A stretch of DNA of 64,000 bases from positions 3,737,001 to 3,801,000 of the forward strand of contig JAUCEP010000002.1 of assembly GCA_030348875.1 (NCBI GenBank), given 5' to 3'. Numbering within the stretch: position 1 is the first letter of the stretch; each line of letters begins with the position of its first letter. The notes below the pieces were generated by a model. The model ran no database searches. It was not told the DNA's origin and worked only from the letters and a program-made list of their open reading frames with translations. The translations under genes and the position numbers were made by a program. The stretch comes from Ureibacillus composti (lineage in GTDB: Bacteria; Bacillota; Bacilli; Bacillales_A; Planococcaceae). This document shows, in pieces, positions 41,966-51,642 of this stretch.

Positions 41966-42616
41966 CTACTCTACATTCTTCAGTGCCTCTTCTACTGGCG
42001 AATTTCCAGCCATCAATTCAATTGTCTTCTTATAAGTATTCTCCTCACCCAATGAGGCAACAACTGCTCTTGCGACATCTTCACGTGGGATGGATGTTTT
42101 TTCAATATTTTTTCCAACTGCTATTTTTCCAGTTCCAGGTTCATTTATTAATAAACCAGGTCCAAAGATTGTATAGTTTAAGTTACTTGCAAGCAGTTCG
42201 CGATCAGCATAATGTTTTGCTACATAATAGGGTTTAATTGGGCTTTCCTTCCAGAATTCACGGTCGTACGCCTTAAATGCACTTACCATAACATAGCGTT
42301 TAATCCCAACTTTTTCTGCAGCTTCAATTGATTTTACCGCTCCATCTAAATCAACTAATAATGTTTTATCGGCACCCGTTTTTCCACCTGAACCAGCAGA
42401 GAATATAACCGCATCTGAACCTTTCATAGCATCTGCTATTTTTTCAACATTATCTTCAAGATTGGCAACGACCGCACTTATCCCCTGTTGTTCAAGTTGT
42501 TCAGCCTGATCTTCATTTCGTACCATTGCAGTTAATTCATGCTCTTGACTCTCTTGAAGAAGCTTTACAATATATTTTCCTACCTGACCATTCGCCCCGA
42601 TTAAAAATACCTTCAT
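41966..42616 (-). CDS. NAD(P)-binding SDR-like protein (YhfK family)
   Basis: 216 residues from ATG 42616 (GGAGGAGGGAATATC upstream). Rossmann motif LIGANGQVGKYI at residues 4-15, then the NmrA/SDR-a5-like SAGSGGKTGADKTLLVDLDG and VAKHYADRELLASNLNYTIF. It follows Bacillus YhfK along its length. Such proteins bind NADPH and may act as redox sensors or oxidoreductases; the substrate is unknown. Confidence 0.88.
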   Translation of the reverse strand: MKVFLIGANGQVGKYIVKLLQESQEHELTAMVRNEDQAEQLEQQGISAVVANLEDNVEKIADAMKGSDAVIFSAGSGGKTGADKTLLVDLDGAVKSIEAAEKVGIKRYVMVSAFKAYDREFWKESPIKPYYVAKHYADRELLASNLNYTIFGPGLLINEPGTGKIAVGKNIEKTSIPREDVARAVVASLGEENTYKKTIELMAGNSPVEEALKNVE

Positions 42617-42882
42617 TGATATTCCCTCCTCCATTACATGTATTGTTTCACATATATGATCATTAATCAAAAAACAAGTTTGTAGTAGTTGAAAGATAAA
42701 TTTATCTATTTTTTCGATTAAATTCATATCATTCAAATATTATTTACAGAAAATATTTAATACACTTATAATATAGAAGAGTGCTAATTTTCGAAGTGAT
42801 TCTACTATTTAAATAGTATCAGCTAAAATGGTAGTTTCATTTCTCACTAAAATTATCTAATTAAGAATAAGGAGATAGATAA

Positions 42883-43866
42883 ATGAGTAAAATTAAACTT
42901 GGTATTGTTGGATATGGAAATTTGGGTAAAGGCGCAATTGAAGCTATTAAACAAACACAAGATATGGAGTTAGTGGCGGTTTTCACAAGAAGGGATCCGC
43001 AGCACTTACATTTAGATGATCAGAATGTAAAAGTTGCGCATATTTCAGAAGCTTGTGATTATAAAAACGACATTGATGTTATGTTGCTGTGTGGTGGCTC
43101 TGCAACTGACCTACCTGAACAAACTCCCTACTTTGCAAGTATGTTTAACACTGTAGATAGTTTTGATACACATGCAAAAATCCCTGAGTTCTATAAGTCT
43201 TTAAATGAGGCTGCAACAAAAAATAATACAACTGCAATTATTTCAGTAGGATGGGATCCAGGCTTATTCTCTATCAACCGTGTCATGGCAGATGCAATTA
43301 TTCCAAATGGTGAAAACTATACGTTCTGGGGAAAAGGTCTTAGCCAAGGTCACTCAGATGCAGTAAGAAGAGTTACCGGTGTTAAGAATGGTGTACAATA
43401 TACAATTCCATCTGAAGATGCAATCGAAAACGTACGTAGCGGTGAAAATCCTGAACTATCAACTGCAGAAAAGCACAATCGTGTTTGCTATATTGTTGCA
43501 GAAGAAGGAGCAGATCAAGCAGCAATCGAACATGAAATCAAAACAATGCCAAACTACTTTGCTGAATACAACACAGAAGTGAACTTCATCTCAGAAGAAG
43601 AGTTAAAACGCGACCACTCAAAAGCCCCACATGGTGGATTTGTGATCCGTGGTGGAAATACAGGAGCGGGCCACAAGCAAATTTACGAATTCTCACTTAA
43701 ATTGGACAGTAATCCTGAATTTACATCAAGCGTATTAGTAGCTTACGCAAGAGCAGCTTATCGCCTAAATAATGAAAAACAGTTTGGGGCAAAAACGGTG
43801 TATGATGTTGCACCGGGTTACATTTCCCCACGCTCACCTGAAGAATTAAGAAGAGATTATTTATAG
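42883..43866 (+). CDS. ddh: meso-Diaminopimelate D-dehydrogenase
   Basis: 327 residues. It reversibly converts tetrahydrodipicolinate, NADPH and ammonia into meso-DAP, the one-step lysine/peptidoglycan route found in Lysinibacillus, Ureibacillus and Corynebacterium. NADPH motif GIVGYGNLGKGAIEAI at the N-terminus; the substrate-binding stretch CGGSATDLPEQTP, then GWDPGLFSINRVMAD, and HGGFVIRGGNTGAGHKQIYEF in the second half. AAGGAGATAGATAA precedes the ATG. Terminator at 43873. Confidence 0.94.
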   Translation: MSKIKLGIVGYGNLGKGAIEAIKQTQDMELVAVFTRRDPQHLHLDDQNVKVAHISEACDYKNDIDVMLLCGGSATDLPEQTPYFASMFNTVDSFDTHAKIPEFYKSLNEAATKNNTTAIISVGWDPGLFSINRVMADAIIPNGENYTFWGKGLSQGHSDAVRRVTGVKNGVQYTIPSEDAIENVRSGENPELSTAEKHNRVCYIVAEEGADQAAIEHEIKTMPNYFAEYNTEVNFISEEELKRDHSKAPHGGFVIRGGNTGAGHKQIYEFSLKLDSNPEFTSSVLVAYARAAYRLNNEKQFGAKTVYDVAPGYISPRSPEELRRDYL

Positions 43867-43872
43867 TATTAT

Positions 43873-43903
43873 AAAAACAACTCCCTTTAAGGGGGTTGTT
43901 TTA
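43873..43903 (+). terminator. Terminator of ddh
   Basis: AAAACAACTCCC-TTTA-AGGGGGTTGTTTT. Confidence 0.85.
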
Positions 43904-44045
43904 TTATCTTAAGGATGTTAGCTCCTCCAGAACCGGCTGCCTCCCTATATAAGCTGCGCAAAGTTCTTTCCGTCTCTTTATAGGTTTAAATTAAAAAATG
44001 TCTTCTTCCTACAATATTAACTGTAAGAACAAGACTTAAAGTGTA

Positions 44046-45014
44046 TTAGGATACTTGTTCACGCATATTTGTTTGAACAAGCTGTTTGTATCCTTTCATT
44101 TGCATTCTGACAAAAATATTATTTGCAACAAGTGAAATAATGATAAAAACAGTTCCTAAAATATCATAAATCGTTACCTCATTCCCCTGATAAATGGAGA
44201 TTATGAGTGTCGTAACGGGTACAAAGTTAATAAATAAAAGTGCATTAATTGGTGATAAAATACTTACGCCAACGTTCCAACCGAGCAGTGCAATAAGACC
44301 AGGAAAGATAATCATAAAGATTAAATGTGGACTTGTTACAATCATAACCTCTTTTGCTGGGATTGATATATATCCAAATACTGTAGCTCCTACTACAATG
44401 ACCACTGCCGTAATGGTTCCAAGTAAACAGCTTAAAGTTGAATATCGTAAAACTGACCAACTGCTAAACTCTCTTCCACCCATTGTGTAAATTACCCAAC
44501 CAATAACAGCAATTAGTATAAGAATAGTAGGAATAAAGTTATTTGTGGCACTTAGAAATGCTTTAATATCCCCTTTTGTAATAACTAAGATTGCTCCAAT
44601 TAATGATACAATTACACAAATTAATGTGAATAGATGTGGACGCTTTTTGAAAATCATCCATACAATTACAATTGATATCATCGGCATTAAGGATTCCATA
44701 ATTGAGGCAACCATAACCCCTGATTCGCCCATCATATCTTCACCCCAGAAGATCGATAAATTATAGACTGTAAATGCCATTGTACCAAAGAACCATAACG
44801 GTAAACCTTTTCCTTCAAAACGAAAAGCTTGTTTCCCTTCTTTCCACAAAAGCAATGCTACTAAAATAATCGTAACCGCTCCATAACGAATGATTGTAAA
44901 ATAAAAAGGATCAATATGTTTGAAGGCTTCGTGTGCAACAGGAAACATTGCTCCCCATGAAACTGCCGCAAGAAAACATAAAAAGGATCCCCACAATACA
45001 TTATTATTTCTCAC
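44046..45014 (-). CDS. DMT/EamA-family transporter
   Basis: 322 residues with ten hydrophobic segments in two EamA repeats (WGSFLCFLAAVSWGAMFPVAHE at the start; NFIPTILILIAVIGWVIYTMGG in the second half). Substrate unknown. It is divergent from the LysR gene, which is likely its regulator. Confidence 0.88.
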   Translation of the reverse strand: MRNNNVLWGSFLCFLAAVSWGAMFPVAHEAFKHIDPFYFTIIRYGAVTIILVALLLWKEGKQAFRFEGKGLPLWFFGTMAFTVYNLSIFWGEDMMGESGVMVASIMESLMPMISIVIVWMIFKKRPHLFTLICVIVSLIGAILVITKGDIKAFLSATNNFIPTILILIAVIGWVIYTMGGREFSSWSVLRYSTLSCLLGTITAVVIVVGATVFGYISIPAKEVMIVTSPHLIFMIIFPGLIALLGWNVGVSILSPINALLFINFVPVTTLIISIYQGNEVTIYDILGTVFIIISLVANNIFVRMQMKGYKQLVQTNMREQVS

Positions 45015-45089
45015 TTTCCTTCTCCCTCCCTATATATAACAAATCCAATTATCTAACTTTATGGATATCAAGTAAAATGACTATTAGTG

Positions 45090-45104
45090 ATGATTCGCTA
45101 TCAT
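45090..45104. promoter_or_regulatory. Candidate LysR operator
   Basis: ATGAT-TCGCT-ATCAT, a palindrome of the T-N11-A type, midway between the divergent EamA transporter and LysR genes. Confidence 0.5.
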
Positions 45105-45151
45105 TTTTAGTGATATCATAGAATTACTGAATATATAGAGGAGAATAAGTG

Positions 45152-46024
45152 ATGGAATTAAAAGACTTAGAGATATTTCAATTGGTTGCAGAAAAAGGAA
45201 CGATCACCGAAGCTGCAAAGGAGCTCAATTATGTACAATCAAATGTTACATCTAGAATACGCAAATTAGAAACTGAAATGAGTTCCCCTTTGTTTAATAG
45301 ACATCCTCGTGGTATGAGCTTAACACCAGAAGGAAAAAAACTATTAACCTATAGTAGAAAGATATTATCGTTAACAGAAGAAATGAAAAAAGCAGTCCAA
45401 ACAAATAAAGAACCCTCTGGAAAATTAGAAATTGGTACAGTCGAAACCGTTATACATCTACCAAAGATTCTATCTAGTTATATTAAAAAATATAAAGATG
45501 TTGATGTATCTATCTTTACTGGTGTTACTAAAAATTTAGTAGAGGAAGTATTAAATCATAAGTTAGACGGCGCTTTCATTACAGAATTAGACTTTCATCC
45601 CGACTTAGTGTCCCATGAAGTATTTCAAGAGGAGCTCGTTTTAATTTCTAGTTCCCATGCATCTACTCTAGAGGAAATTAAAGAGGAACCTATCTTATGT
45701 TTTAGCAAAGGTTGTGGATACCGCGCACGCCTAGCACAATGGTATCGAGATCAAAACATTACTCCCAAAAAAATAATGGAATTCGGTACATTAGAAACTA
45801 TACTGAGAAGTACTGTTATGGGACTTGGCATTGCATTCGTACCAAAGTCAGAAGTTGAACTATTGGAAAGGAATGGACACATCCGTTTTCATAAACTACC
45901 GGAGAAATACAGTAAAATAAAAACTGTCTTTGTTAGAAGAAACGATACTTTCTTAACACCAACAATTGAAAAATTTATCGAAACTATTGAATTAAGTAAA
46001 CAGGAGACAATTATTTATGAATAA
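45152..46024 (+). CDS. LysR-family regulator
   Basis: 290 residues from ATG 45152 (GAGGAGAATAAGT upstream). Winged helix-turn-helix at the N-terminus (FQLVAEKGTITEAAKELNYV, then QSNVTSRIRKLETEM) and a periplasmic-binding-like effector domain from about residue 90. Divergent from the EamA transporter, with a palindromic candidate site between them, so it probably controls that gene and itself. Confidence 0.9.
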   Translation: MELKDLEIFQLVAEKGTITEAAKELNYVQSNVTSRIRKLETEMSSPLFNRHPRGMSLTPEGKKLLTYSRKILSLTEEMKKAVQTNKEPSGKLEIGTVETVIHLPKILSSYIKKYKDVDVSIFTGVTKNLVEEVLNHKLDGAFITELDFHPDLVSHEVFQEELVLISSSHASTLEEIKEEPILCFSKGCGYRARLAQWYRDQNITPKKIMEFGTLETILRSTVMGLGIAFVPKSEVELLERNGHIRFHKLPEKYSKIKTVFVRRNDTFLTPTIEKFIETIELSKQETIIYE

Positions 46025-46250
46025 GCAGGGTGATTTGAATTAACATGGGGATTAGTGTAACTTGAACTTTGTTATTTCAACACTTTACTTCGATCAATAT
46101 CACGCAAATAATGTGGAGTTAGTGCCTCACAGCATTTTCTGCTCATTTAACAAAATTAAACATTTCTCGGGAAATATTTCTGACAAAATTTCGCATTATG
46201 TCGTAAAGTTGTAGATTTCAAATTATTTTAGCTACTACCTCACAAAATTA

Positions 46251-46283
46251 AAAGGACTAAACATATGCCTGTTTAGTCCTTTA
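46251..46283. terminator. Terminator between LysR and the spore-protein gene
   Basis: AAAGGACTAAAC-ATATGCCT-GTTTAGTCCTTT, usable on both strands. The rest of 46025-46342 shows no gene. Confidence 0.8.
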
Positions 46284-46342
46284 ACAAGAAATCCTTTTTC
46301 CTTCAAATGCCCCAGACTTAATGTTTAATTAGTTATAGGTAA

Positions 46343-46498
46343 CTAATATTTAGCTCTGATTTCTTTTGCTTTCTCCTTATGTGCCTGATTAGCCTTTGCA
46401 CTACCAAATTCAGTTGAAAACTCAGAGTCCTGCTTACTAGCATTAAATCCCTGTTTGTTCTTTTGCTGTGCATCATTTTTCTTTGTTCTTTTTGCCAT
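46343..46498 (-). CDS. Small spore-protein-like gene (51 aa, gamma-type SASP-like)
   Basis: 51 residues, MAKRTKKNDAQQKNKQGFNA at the start and a central SKQDSEFSTEFGSAKANQAH. The xxEFxTEF(G/A)S element with Gln/Asn-rich surroundings resembles the repeat unit of gamma-type small acid-soluble spore proteins, present here once. AAGGAGGGATAAATC precedes the ATG. If the assignment is right, it is made in the forespore and degraded at germination. Confidence 0.6.
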   Translation of the reverse strand: MAKRTKKNDAQQKNKQGFNASKQDSEFSTEFGSAKANQAHKEKAKEIRAKY

Positions 46499-46567
46499 GA
46501 TTTATCCCTCCTTGTTCTTTTATTATGAGAAAAGAAATTGATACTATTCATGCCATAAAACTTATAC

Positions 46568-47521
46568 TTAAACCTCAATTGTAGCGCCATTTATCCGTTT
46601 AAACCCTCGCAATTTCCCTAATGATTCCACAAACTTTAATGCAGCTTCATCTTTCGCTTTTGCTTCAATCATAATATCTGCTGATTTTCCATGGGCTTTT
46701 AATGCTTTAATAAAGGGAAATGCAAAATCCATATCGACGTGATCAGCATGCGCTCGTATTAAATTTTCTGACTTAGGAGAAGATAAGTGAAACTTTGGAA
46801 CCTTTCCTGTACCTTCCCAAGTTGCAAATATTCTAGGTAGTAAATCCTCAAAATCTTCATTTCCCGGATTAGCAATGTAGTGATGATAATCAAAAACATT
46901 TGGAATACCTTGCTGTTTGCAAACTTGCAATGTTTCCTCGGCGGTATATGTCTTATCATCGTTCTCTAGCGTTGTTTGCATGCGAATATCGTGATCGAGC
47001 AAAATAAAATTTTCATGAAACCTTGCTAGCGCCTCTGCCTTATTCCCGTACGCCCCACCAACATGAATATTGATGTTAGCGTCCTTATGTAATCCCATTG
47101 CTTCTAACATTTCATAGTGATAAGTCATATCGATAATGGCATTTTCCGTAATAGAACTTTGTGGACTCGTAAATAATGTAAATTGATTGGGATGAAAGCT
47201 TACCCGTAAATTATGTTTATTAACCATTTCACCAATCTCTTTAAAAAGATCTTTAAAAGGGGTCACAAAGTCCCACTTAACCTCTGGGTGTGTTGCAAGT
47301 GGTACAAGTGAGGACGACATTCGATATAGTTCAATACCCTGTGCAATATTATAATGAAGAATTCGAATGGTATTTTTTAAATTTTGCTCTGTTAGATAGT
47401 GAAGCTTTTCCTTTCTACTATCTTCATCTTGTTTCTTCCAATTTGTAAATGTTAACGTTCGAGAAGGAGAAGCTTCCCATAAAGATAACGCCGTTGAGAC
47501 GTATCCGAATCTAAGTATCAT
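46568..47521 (-). CDS. uvsE: UV damage endonuclease UvsE
   Basis: 317 residues from ATG 47521 (GGGGTGAAACG upstream). TIM-barrel endonuclease that nicks 5' of UV photoproducts. Typical features: RFGYVSTAL at the N-terminus, NLRVSFHPNQFTLF, metal ligands in NIHVGGAYGNKAEAL, TLENDDKTYTAEETL, PNVFDYHHY and the late KFHLSSPK. Bacillus spores use this enzyme type; consistent with a spore former. Confidence 0.93.
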   Translation of the reverse strand: MILRFGYVSTALSLWEASPSRTLTFTNWKKQDEDSRKEKLHYLTEQNLKNTIRILHYNIAQGIELYRMSSSLVPLATHPEVKWDFVTPFKDLFKEIGEMVNKHNLRVSFHPNQFTLFTSPQSSITENAIIDMTYHYEMLEAMGLHKDANINIHVGGAYGNKAEALARFHENFILLDHDIRMQTTLENDDKTYTAEETLQVCKQQGIPNVFDYHHYIANPGNEDFEDLLPRIFATWEGTGKVPKFHLSSPKSENLIRAHADHVDMDFAFPFIKALKAHGKSADIMIEAKAKDEAALKFVESLGKLRGFKRINGATIEV

Positions 47522-47767
47522 CGTTTCACCCCAGCCATTAATCATAGATGAAAGTAGTGTTTGTGATTTGTTATCAGCTCATACGCATAATGGTGTTCTT
47601 GTACTTCAAATCATTGTGGATACCCTTTTTTCGGTGCGCTCTCCTATCATTCTACTGAAGAACTTCAATCATAATTTTCACTAATGGCGTATCTTCTTCA
47701 ACTCTAGATTCTTTGGTGGTTTTGCTATTGTTTTCATTGCACTTTTAGGATTAATTTTCGTTTCAAT

Positions 47768-47800
47768 AACAAAAAGACCTCCGACATTTAACGTTGGAAG
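47768..47800. terminator. Terminator-like hairpin
   Basis: AAGACCTCCGAC-ATTTAAC-GTTGGAAGTCTT with imperfect pairing, between uvsE and the glycosyltransferase gene. The rest of 47522-47883 shows no gene. Confidence 0.55.
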
Positions 47801-47883
47801 TCTTCATTTAAAAGATTCTCACCTTTATCAACACATTACGAGATTCACACCGTTTGCATTGCTCAGGTGCCGGACATCTTTTT

Positions 47884-49035
47884 TTATGCAATATTAGAGA
47901 TTCCCTTCCTTCGTCTTAACACCTCATCATAACTATTAACAAGCTTACCAAAGATTTCATCCCAAGATAGTGTTTTAGCGAATGTTCGTGCTTTAGTTGA
48001 AAAGGCATCTCGTAATGATTGATTTTCTAATAATCTTGTTGTTGCTAGCGCAAATGCTTTACTATTCATAGGTTCACATAAGAAACCTGTTTGCCCATCT
48101 ACCACTAAGTTTTGAACACCACCTGCATTTGCACCAATTACCGGCAACCCCGATGCTAACGCTTCTAAAACCACATTGCCAAATGTTTCTGTTGAAGATG
48201 GAAATAAAAAAATATCACTTGATGCATAAATTCTGGCAAGCTCTTCTCCTTGAATAAATCCAGTCCAAGTTATATTTTCTTGATGTTGTTCGGAAAGCGT
48301 TCGATACAATGGTCCGTCTCCTACAATAACTAAATGTGATTCTTTCTTTACATTTTTAGGTAATGCTTCGTAAGTTTCTAGCACGGTATCAATATTTTTT
48401 TCAGGTGAAATACGCCCAACGTACAAGATAATCTTTTTATCACGGATGTTATACAGTTCTTTAAAAAAATCCTTGGATTGTTTTATAGGAGTATAAAAGT
48501 TATGATCTACCCCACGCCCCCATATATCAATGTCTGGATGCAACTCCTTGGCTAGGAGCTTTTCTTTTGTACTTATTGATGGAACATAAACTTTTTCGAA
48601 AGGACGATGAAACCACTCCATGTATTTCCATATCCACTTCTTTAAGAACGATAAATAATAATAGTCAAGATAATCATCAAAATGTGTTCGATAAGAGGCA
48701 ATCATTGGAATGTCATATTTTTTTCCGTAGTGAAGTCCAAATAATCCAAGATTAAATGGTGTGGCGATATGAATTAAAGTGGGTTTGAACTCGTCTAAAA
48801 CTTGTTTTATATGCGATGGATTCGGTATAGTGAAACGGCAGTCACGATACAGTAAAAAGGGAATACTAGTCAGACGCTCGACTTGAGGAAAGCTCGGAAC
48901 TGGTGTATTTGCAGTTGGAACAAATAACCGATACTCAATATCTTGTTTCTCAAGATACTCCGTAAAACGCTTTAACGTAAGAGCTACACCATTAATCTCA
49001 GGTGCAAAGGTGTCAGAAAAGATAGCAATTCGCAT
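47884..49035 (-). CDS. GT4-family glycosyltransferase
   Basis: 383 residues. N-terminal Rossmann domain FSDTFAPEINGVALTLKRF, C-terminal nucleotide-sugar domain with ILYVGRISPEKNIDTVLETY and the EX7E motif in SSTETFGNVVLEALASGLPV. The closest functional class is diacylglycerol glucosyl/mannosyl transferases (MgdA/PimB-like), so a glycolipid role is plausible. Single gene, cytoplasmic or membrane-associated. Confidence 0.88.
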   Translation of the reverse strand: MRIAIFSDTFAPEINGVALTLKRFTEYLEKQDIEYRLFVPTANTPVPSFPQVERLTSIPFLLYRDCRFTIPNPSHIKQVLDEFKPTLIHIATPFNLGLFGLHYGKKYDIPMIASYRTHFDDYLDYYYLSFLKKWIWKYMEWFHRPFEKVYVPSISTKEKLLAKELHPDIDIWGRGVDHNFYTPIKQSKDFFKELYNIRDKKIILYVGRISPEKNIDTVLETYEALPKNVKKESHLVIVGDGPLYRTLSEQHQENITWTGFIQGEELARIYASSDIFLFPSSTETFGNVVLEALASGLPVIGANAGGVQNLVVDGQTGFLCEPMNSKAFALATTRLLENQSLRDAFSTKARTFAKTLSWDEIFGKLVNSYDEVLRRRKGISNIA

Positions 49036-49294
49036 TTACTACTCCCCTTTGTGTAAAGTTCGAACTCCCCACATTCTAACTTCACTGTAACAACCTACTT
49101 TTGAGTTAGTTTGAATATTTTGTAAATATTAAAAAAGTACTGCTTAACAACAAACTATTCGTTATGTTGAATAGTTATCATAACTTTTTCAAAATAATGC
49201 CTTTTGCCAATGGACTGAAATGGTAATAGCATTTTGGAAAACTTTTATCTACAATCTTCTGGTATTACTGTAAGTTGGCATTCAAATAATCAAT

Positions 49295-49336
49295 AATAAA
49301 AAAGACAGGAGCTAATTCTCCCGTCTTTTTTGCGAA
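49295..49336 (-). terminator. Terminator of the aminotransferase gene
   Basis: AAAAAAGACAGGAG-CTAAT-TCTCCCGTCTTTTTT. Confidence 0.85.
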
Positions 49337-49410
49337 ATTAATATACGATTATTTGTGACTAAGGGTTATAGAGGGTGTAACCGACATTCAACGTTTGCCC
49401 ACCCACAATT

Positions 49411-50718
49411 TTATTTTACTTCTTTAATAGACTCATTGACGATTGTAATTATTTCTTCCATTTGATTTTTATTGATTATTAATGGTGGTGCGAACGCAAG
49501 AGTGTCTTGACCATCGTAAATTACAGAGCGGCAAATAAGTCCTTTTTCAAGGGCTTTTGCCACTATTTTTGGTCCGATTGGTTCAGCTGAGTTAGATGCT
49601 TTTTCTAGACTAATCGCTCCAAGTAAGCCGATTCCGCGCACATTGTCTACATTACTATTTTGTTCTTGGATCCACTTAAACCCTTCAAGCATTTGCTTTC
49701 CGACCACATTAACATTATCAATTAACTTTTCATTCTTAATAATTTCTAAGTTTTTCAGTGCCACAGCAGCGGCAGTTGCATGGCCACTATACGTATAGCC
49801 ATGCCAGAAGTTTCCTTCCGTTTTTTCAATCAGTTCTTTTTGAATTCTTTCAGAAATCACCATACCACCTAATGGCGCATATCCGCTTGTGATACCCTTA
49901 GCCATCGTAATAATATCAGGGATGACACCGAACTGTTCAATACCGAAGTTTGTTCCGAGACGACCGAACCCACAAATCACTTCATCTGCAATAAATAAGA
50001 TATTATTTTCATCACAAATTTTTCGTACTTCTTGGAAATATCCTTCAGGAGGAAGATTTACTCCACCAGACCCTTGAACAGGCTCTGAAATAAATGCCGC
50101 AATTGTATCAGCACCTTCTTTTTCTATCAGTTCTTTTAGTGATTCTACTGAACTATCGACATAGTGGAAATCTGGAGCGAGTGACGTTGTAAATGTATGG
50201 AATTGCTCAATCCCCGTTGCACTTGTTGCCCCCATTGCAACACCATGATAGGAAAGTTTTCGAGAGATGATTTTCTTTTTCTCTGGCTGACCTTTAATTT
50301 TCCAGTAATGACGAACTGTTTTAAATGCCGTATCATTTGACTCCGAACCACCAGAAGTAAAGAATGTTGCATTTAAATCACCAGGTGTCCATTCTGCAAC
50401 CTCAGCAGCAAGTCTTATAACTGGTTCATGGCTCCAGTTATTAAAAATGGATGTGAATGCAAGTTTCTCCATTTGTTCTTTCGCGACTTCTGCAAGTTCT
50501 TTACGCCCGTGTCCAATGTTTACGTTCCATAGAGATGAAAGGCTATCAATTAGCTTTCTTCCTTCTATATCCTTTAAATAAATCCCTTCACCTTCAGTGA
50601 AAATGAAAGTTGGCCCATTCTCTTGAAGCTGTTTCATATTAGACGTAGGATGAATTAAATGCTTTTTGTCTAACTCCACTAACTCTTCTTTTAAACTTTG
50701 TTTCGGTGAAATTGACAT
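49411..50718 (-). CDS. Class III PLP aminotransferase
   Basis: 435 residues from ATG 50718 (GGGGGATATAAT upstream). Omega-amino-acid:pyruvate-type enzyme. PLP-binding features: FFTSGGSESNDTAFKTVRHY, the Asp in LFIADEVICGFGRLG and the Schiff-base Lys in TMAKGITSGYAPLGG. It lies downstream of the GntR gene in the same direction and probably belongs to its regulon. The physiological substrate is not readable; a beta- or gamma-amino acid formed by the oxoprolinase/lactam pathway is one possibility (inference). Confidence 0.9.
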   Translation of the reverse strand: MSISPKQSLKEELVELDKKHLIHPTSNMKQLQENGPTFIFTEGEGIYLKDIEGRKLIDSLSSLWNVNIGHGRKELAEVAKEQMEKLAFTSIFNNWSHEPVIRLAAEVAEWTPGDLNATFFTSGGSESNDTAFKTVRHYWKIKGQPEKKKIISRKLSYHGVAMGATSATGIEQFHTFTTSLAPDFHYVDSSVESLKELIEKEGADTIAAFISEPVQGSGGVNLPPEGYFQEVRKICDENNILFIADEVICGFGRLGTNFGIEQFGVIPDIITMAKGITSGYAPLGGMVISERIQKELIEKTEGNFWHGYTYSGHATAAAVALKNLEIIKNEKLIDNVNVVGKQMLEGFKWIQEQNSNVDNVRGIGLLGAISLEKASNSAEPIGPKIVAKALEKGLICRSVIYDGQDTLAFAPPLIINKNQMEEIITIVNESIKEVK

Positions 50719-50893
50719 ATTATATCCCCCTAAATTTTTTATCTTAGAGAATCTTTTAAGTAACACTACAAAACGATTTGAAAAAGCGTGTAACAGTACT
50801 TTACATTGCTCAAGAGTAGGTATAGGTGGACGATAGATAGTATAAATAGTAATTTCCATCAAAGTACTTTAATTTTGCATTCACATATTTTTA

Positions 50894-51550
50894 TCATGTA
50901 TCCTGCTGAGCTAAAAGTAATTTACCCTCTACATATTCAATATGAATCCGGATCTTTTTATCAATTAATTCAGGGTCCTCCGTCAATAAAGCATCATATA
51001 ATTCTTTTTGTTCTTCGTAGAATGATTGGTGACTTGAATAGTATTGGTCAAGATTAACGAGAAAGGTTCTAATTTGAACTTGAATTGATTCATAGATTCT
51101 AATAACTCTAGAATTTCTGGATAAGTTTACAATGTAACTATGAAACTTCATATCAAGGTCAAATAAATTTTTCCAATTTCCATTGATTGAATTAATGCGC
51201 ATATCTTCTAAAATTGCTTCTAATTCATTAAGCCGTTCACTATTTAAATTTGGAAGTGCTTTAACGAAAGCATATGCTTCTACGACTGTTCTGAGTTCAA
51301 TTATTTCTCGCCAATCTTTATTAGTAAAATGAGCTATATAAGTGCCTTTTCTAGGCTTACTTATGACTAATTCTTCAAATTCAAGAATTTTTAGCGCATC
51401 TCTTATAGTACTTCGGCTAACATCATATTTTTCAGATAAGTCATTTTCAATTAATCTTTGGCCAAATTCTAATTCCTTACTCCATATACTCTTTCTTATT
51501 TCATTTGCAACGAGTTCACCTAGTAACTCTGATTTGATAGAATTATTCAT
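50894..51550 (-). CDS. GntR-family regulator, FadR/FCD subfamily
   Basis: 218 residues from ATG 51550; AGGAGG lies a rather long 14 bases before. N-terminal winged helix (IENDLSEKYDVSRSTIRDALKI) and all-helical FCD domain with metal/ligand residues in FDLDMKFHSYIVNLS and RIHIEYVEGKLL. The upstream 13-mer GTCGATTGTCGAC (51608-51620) recurs before the oxoprolinase and TRAP genes, so this protein is the likely repressor of the whole locus and of itself. Confidence 0.9.
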   Translation of the reverse strand: MNNSIKSELLGELVANEIRKSIWSKELEFGQRLIENDLSEKYDVSRSTIRDALKILEFEELVISKPRKGTYIAHFTNKDWREIIELRTVVEAYAFVKALPNLNSERLNELEAILEDMRINSINGNWKNLFDLDMKFHSYIVNLSRNSRVIRIYESIQVQIRTFLVNLDQYYSSHQSFYEEQKELYDALLTEDPELIDKKIRIHIEYVEGKLLLAQQDT

Positions 51551-51607
51551 AGCTAAAAGGAAACCCTCCTTTCCTACCAAGTCTTAATAATAGTCCATGT
51601 TCAGTTC

Positions 51608-51620
51608 GTCGATTGTCGAC
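51608..51620. promoter_or_regulatory. GntR operator, site 1
   Basis: GTCGA-TTG-TCGAC, 58 bp before the gntR start codon. Confidence 0.75.
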
Positions 51621-51642
51621 ATTTATAGTGAATAGCTTAATT

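Noticed and set aside
42780..42882. Lysine riboswitch before ddh
   Set aside because: The leader is short and shows none of the conserved L-box blocks.
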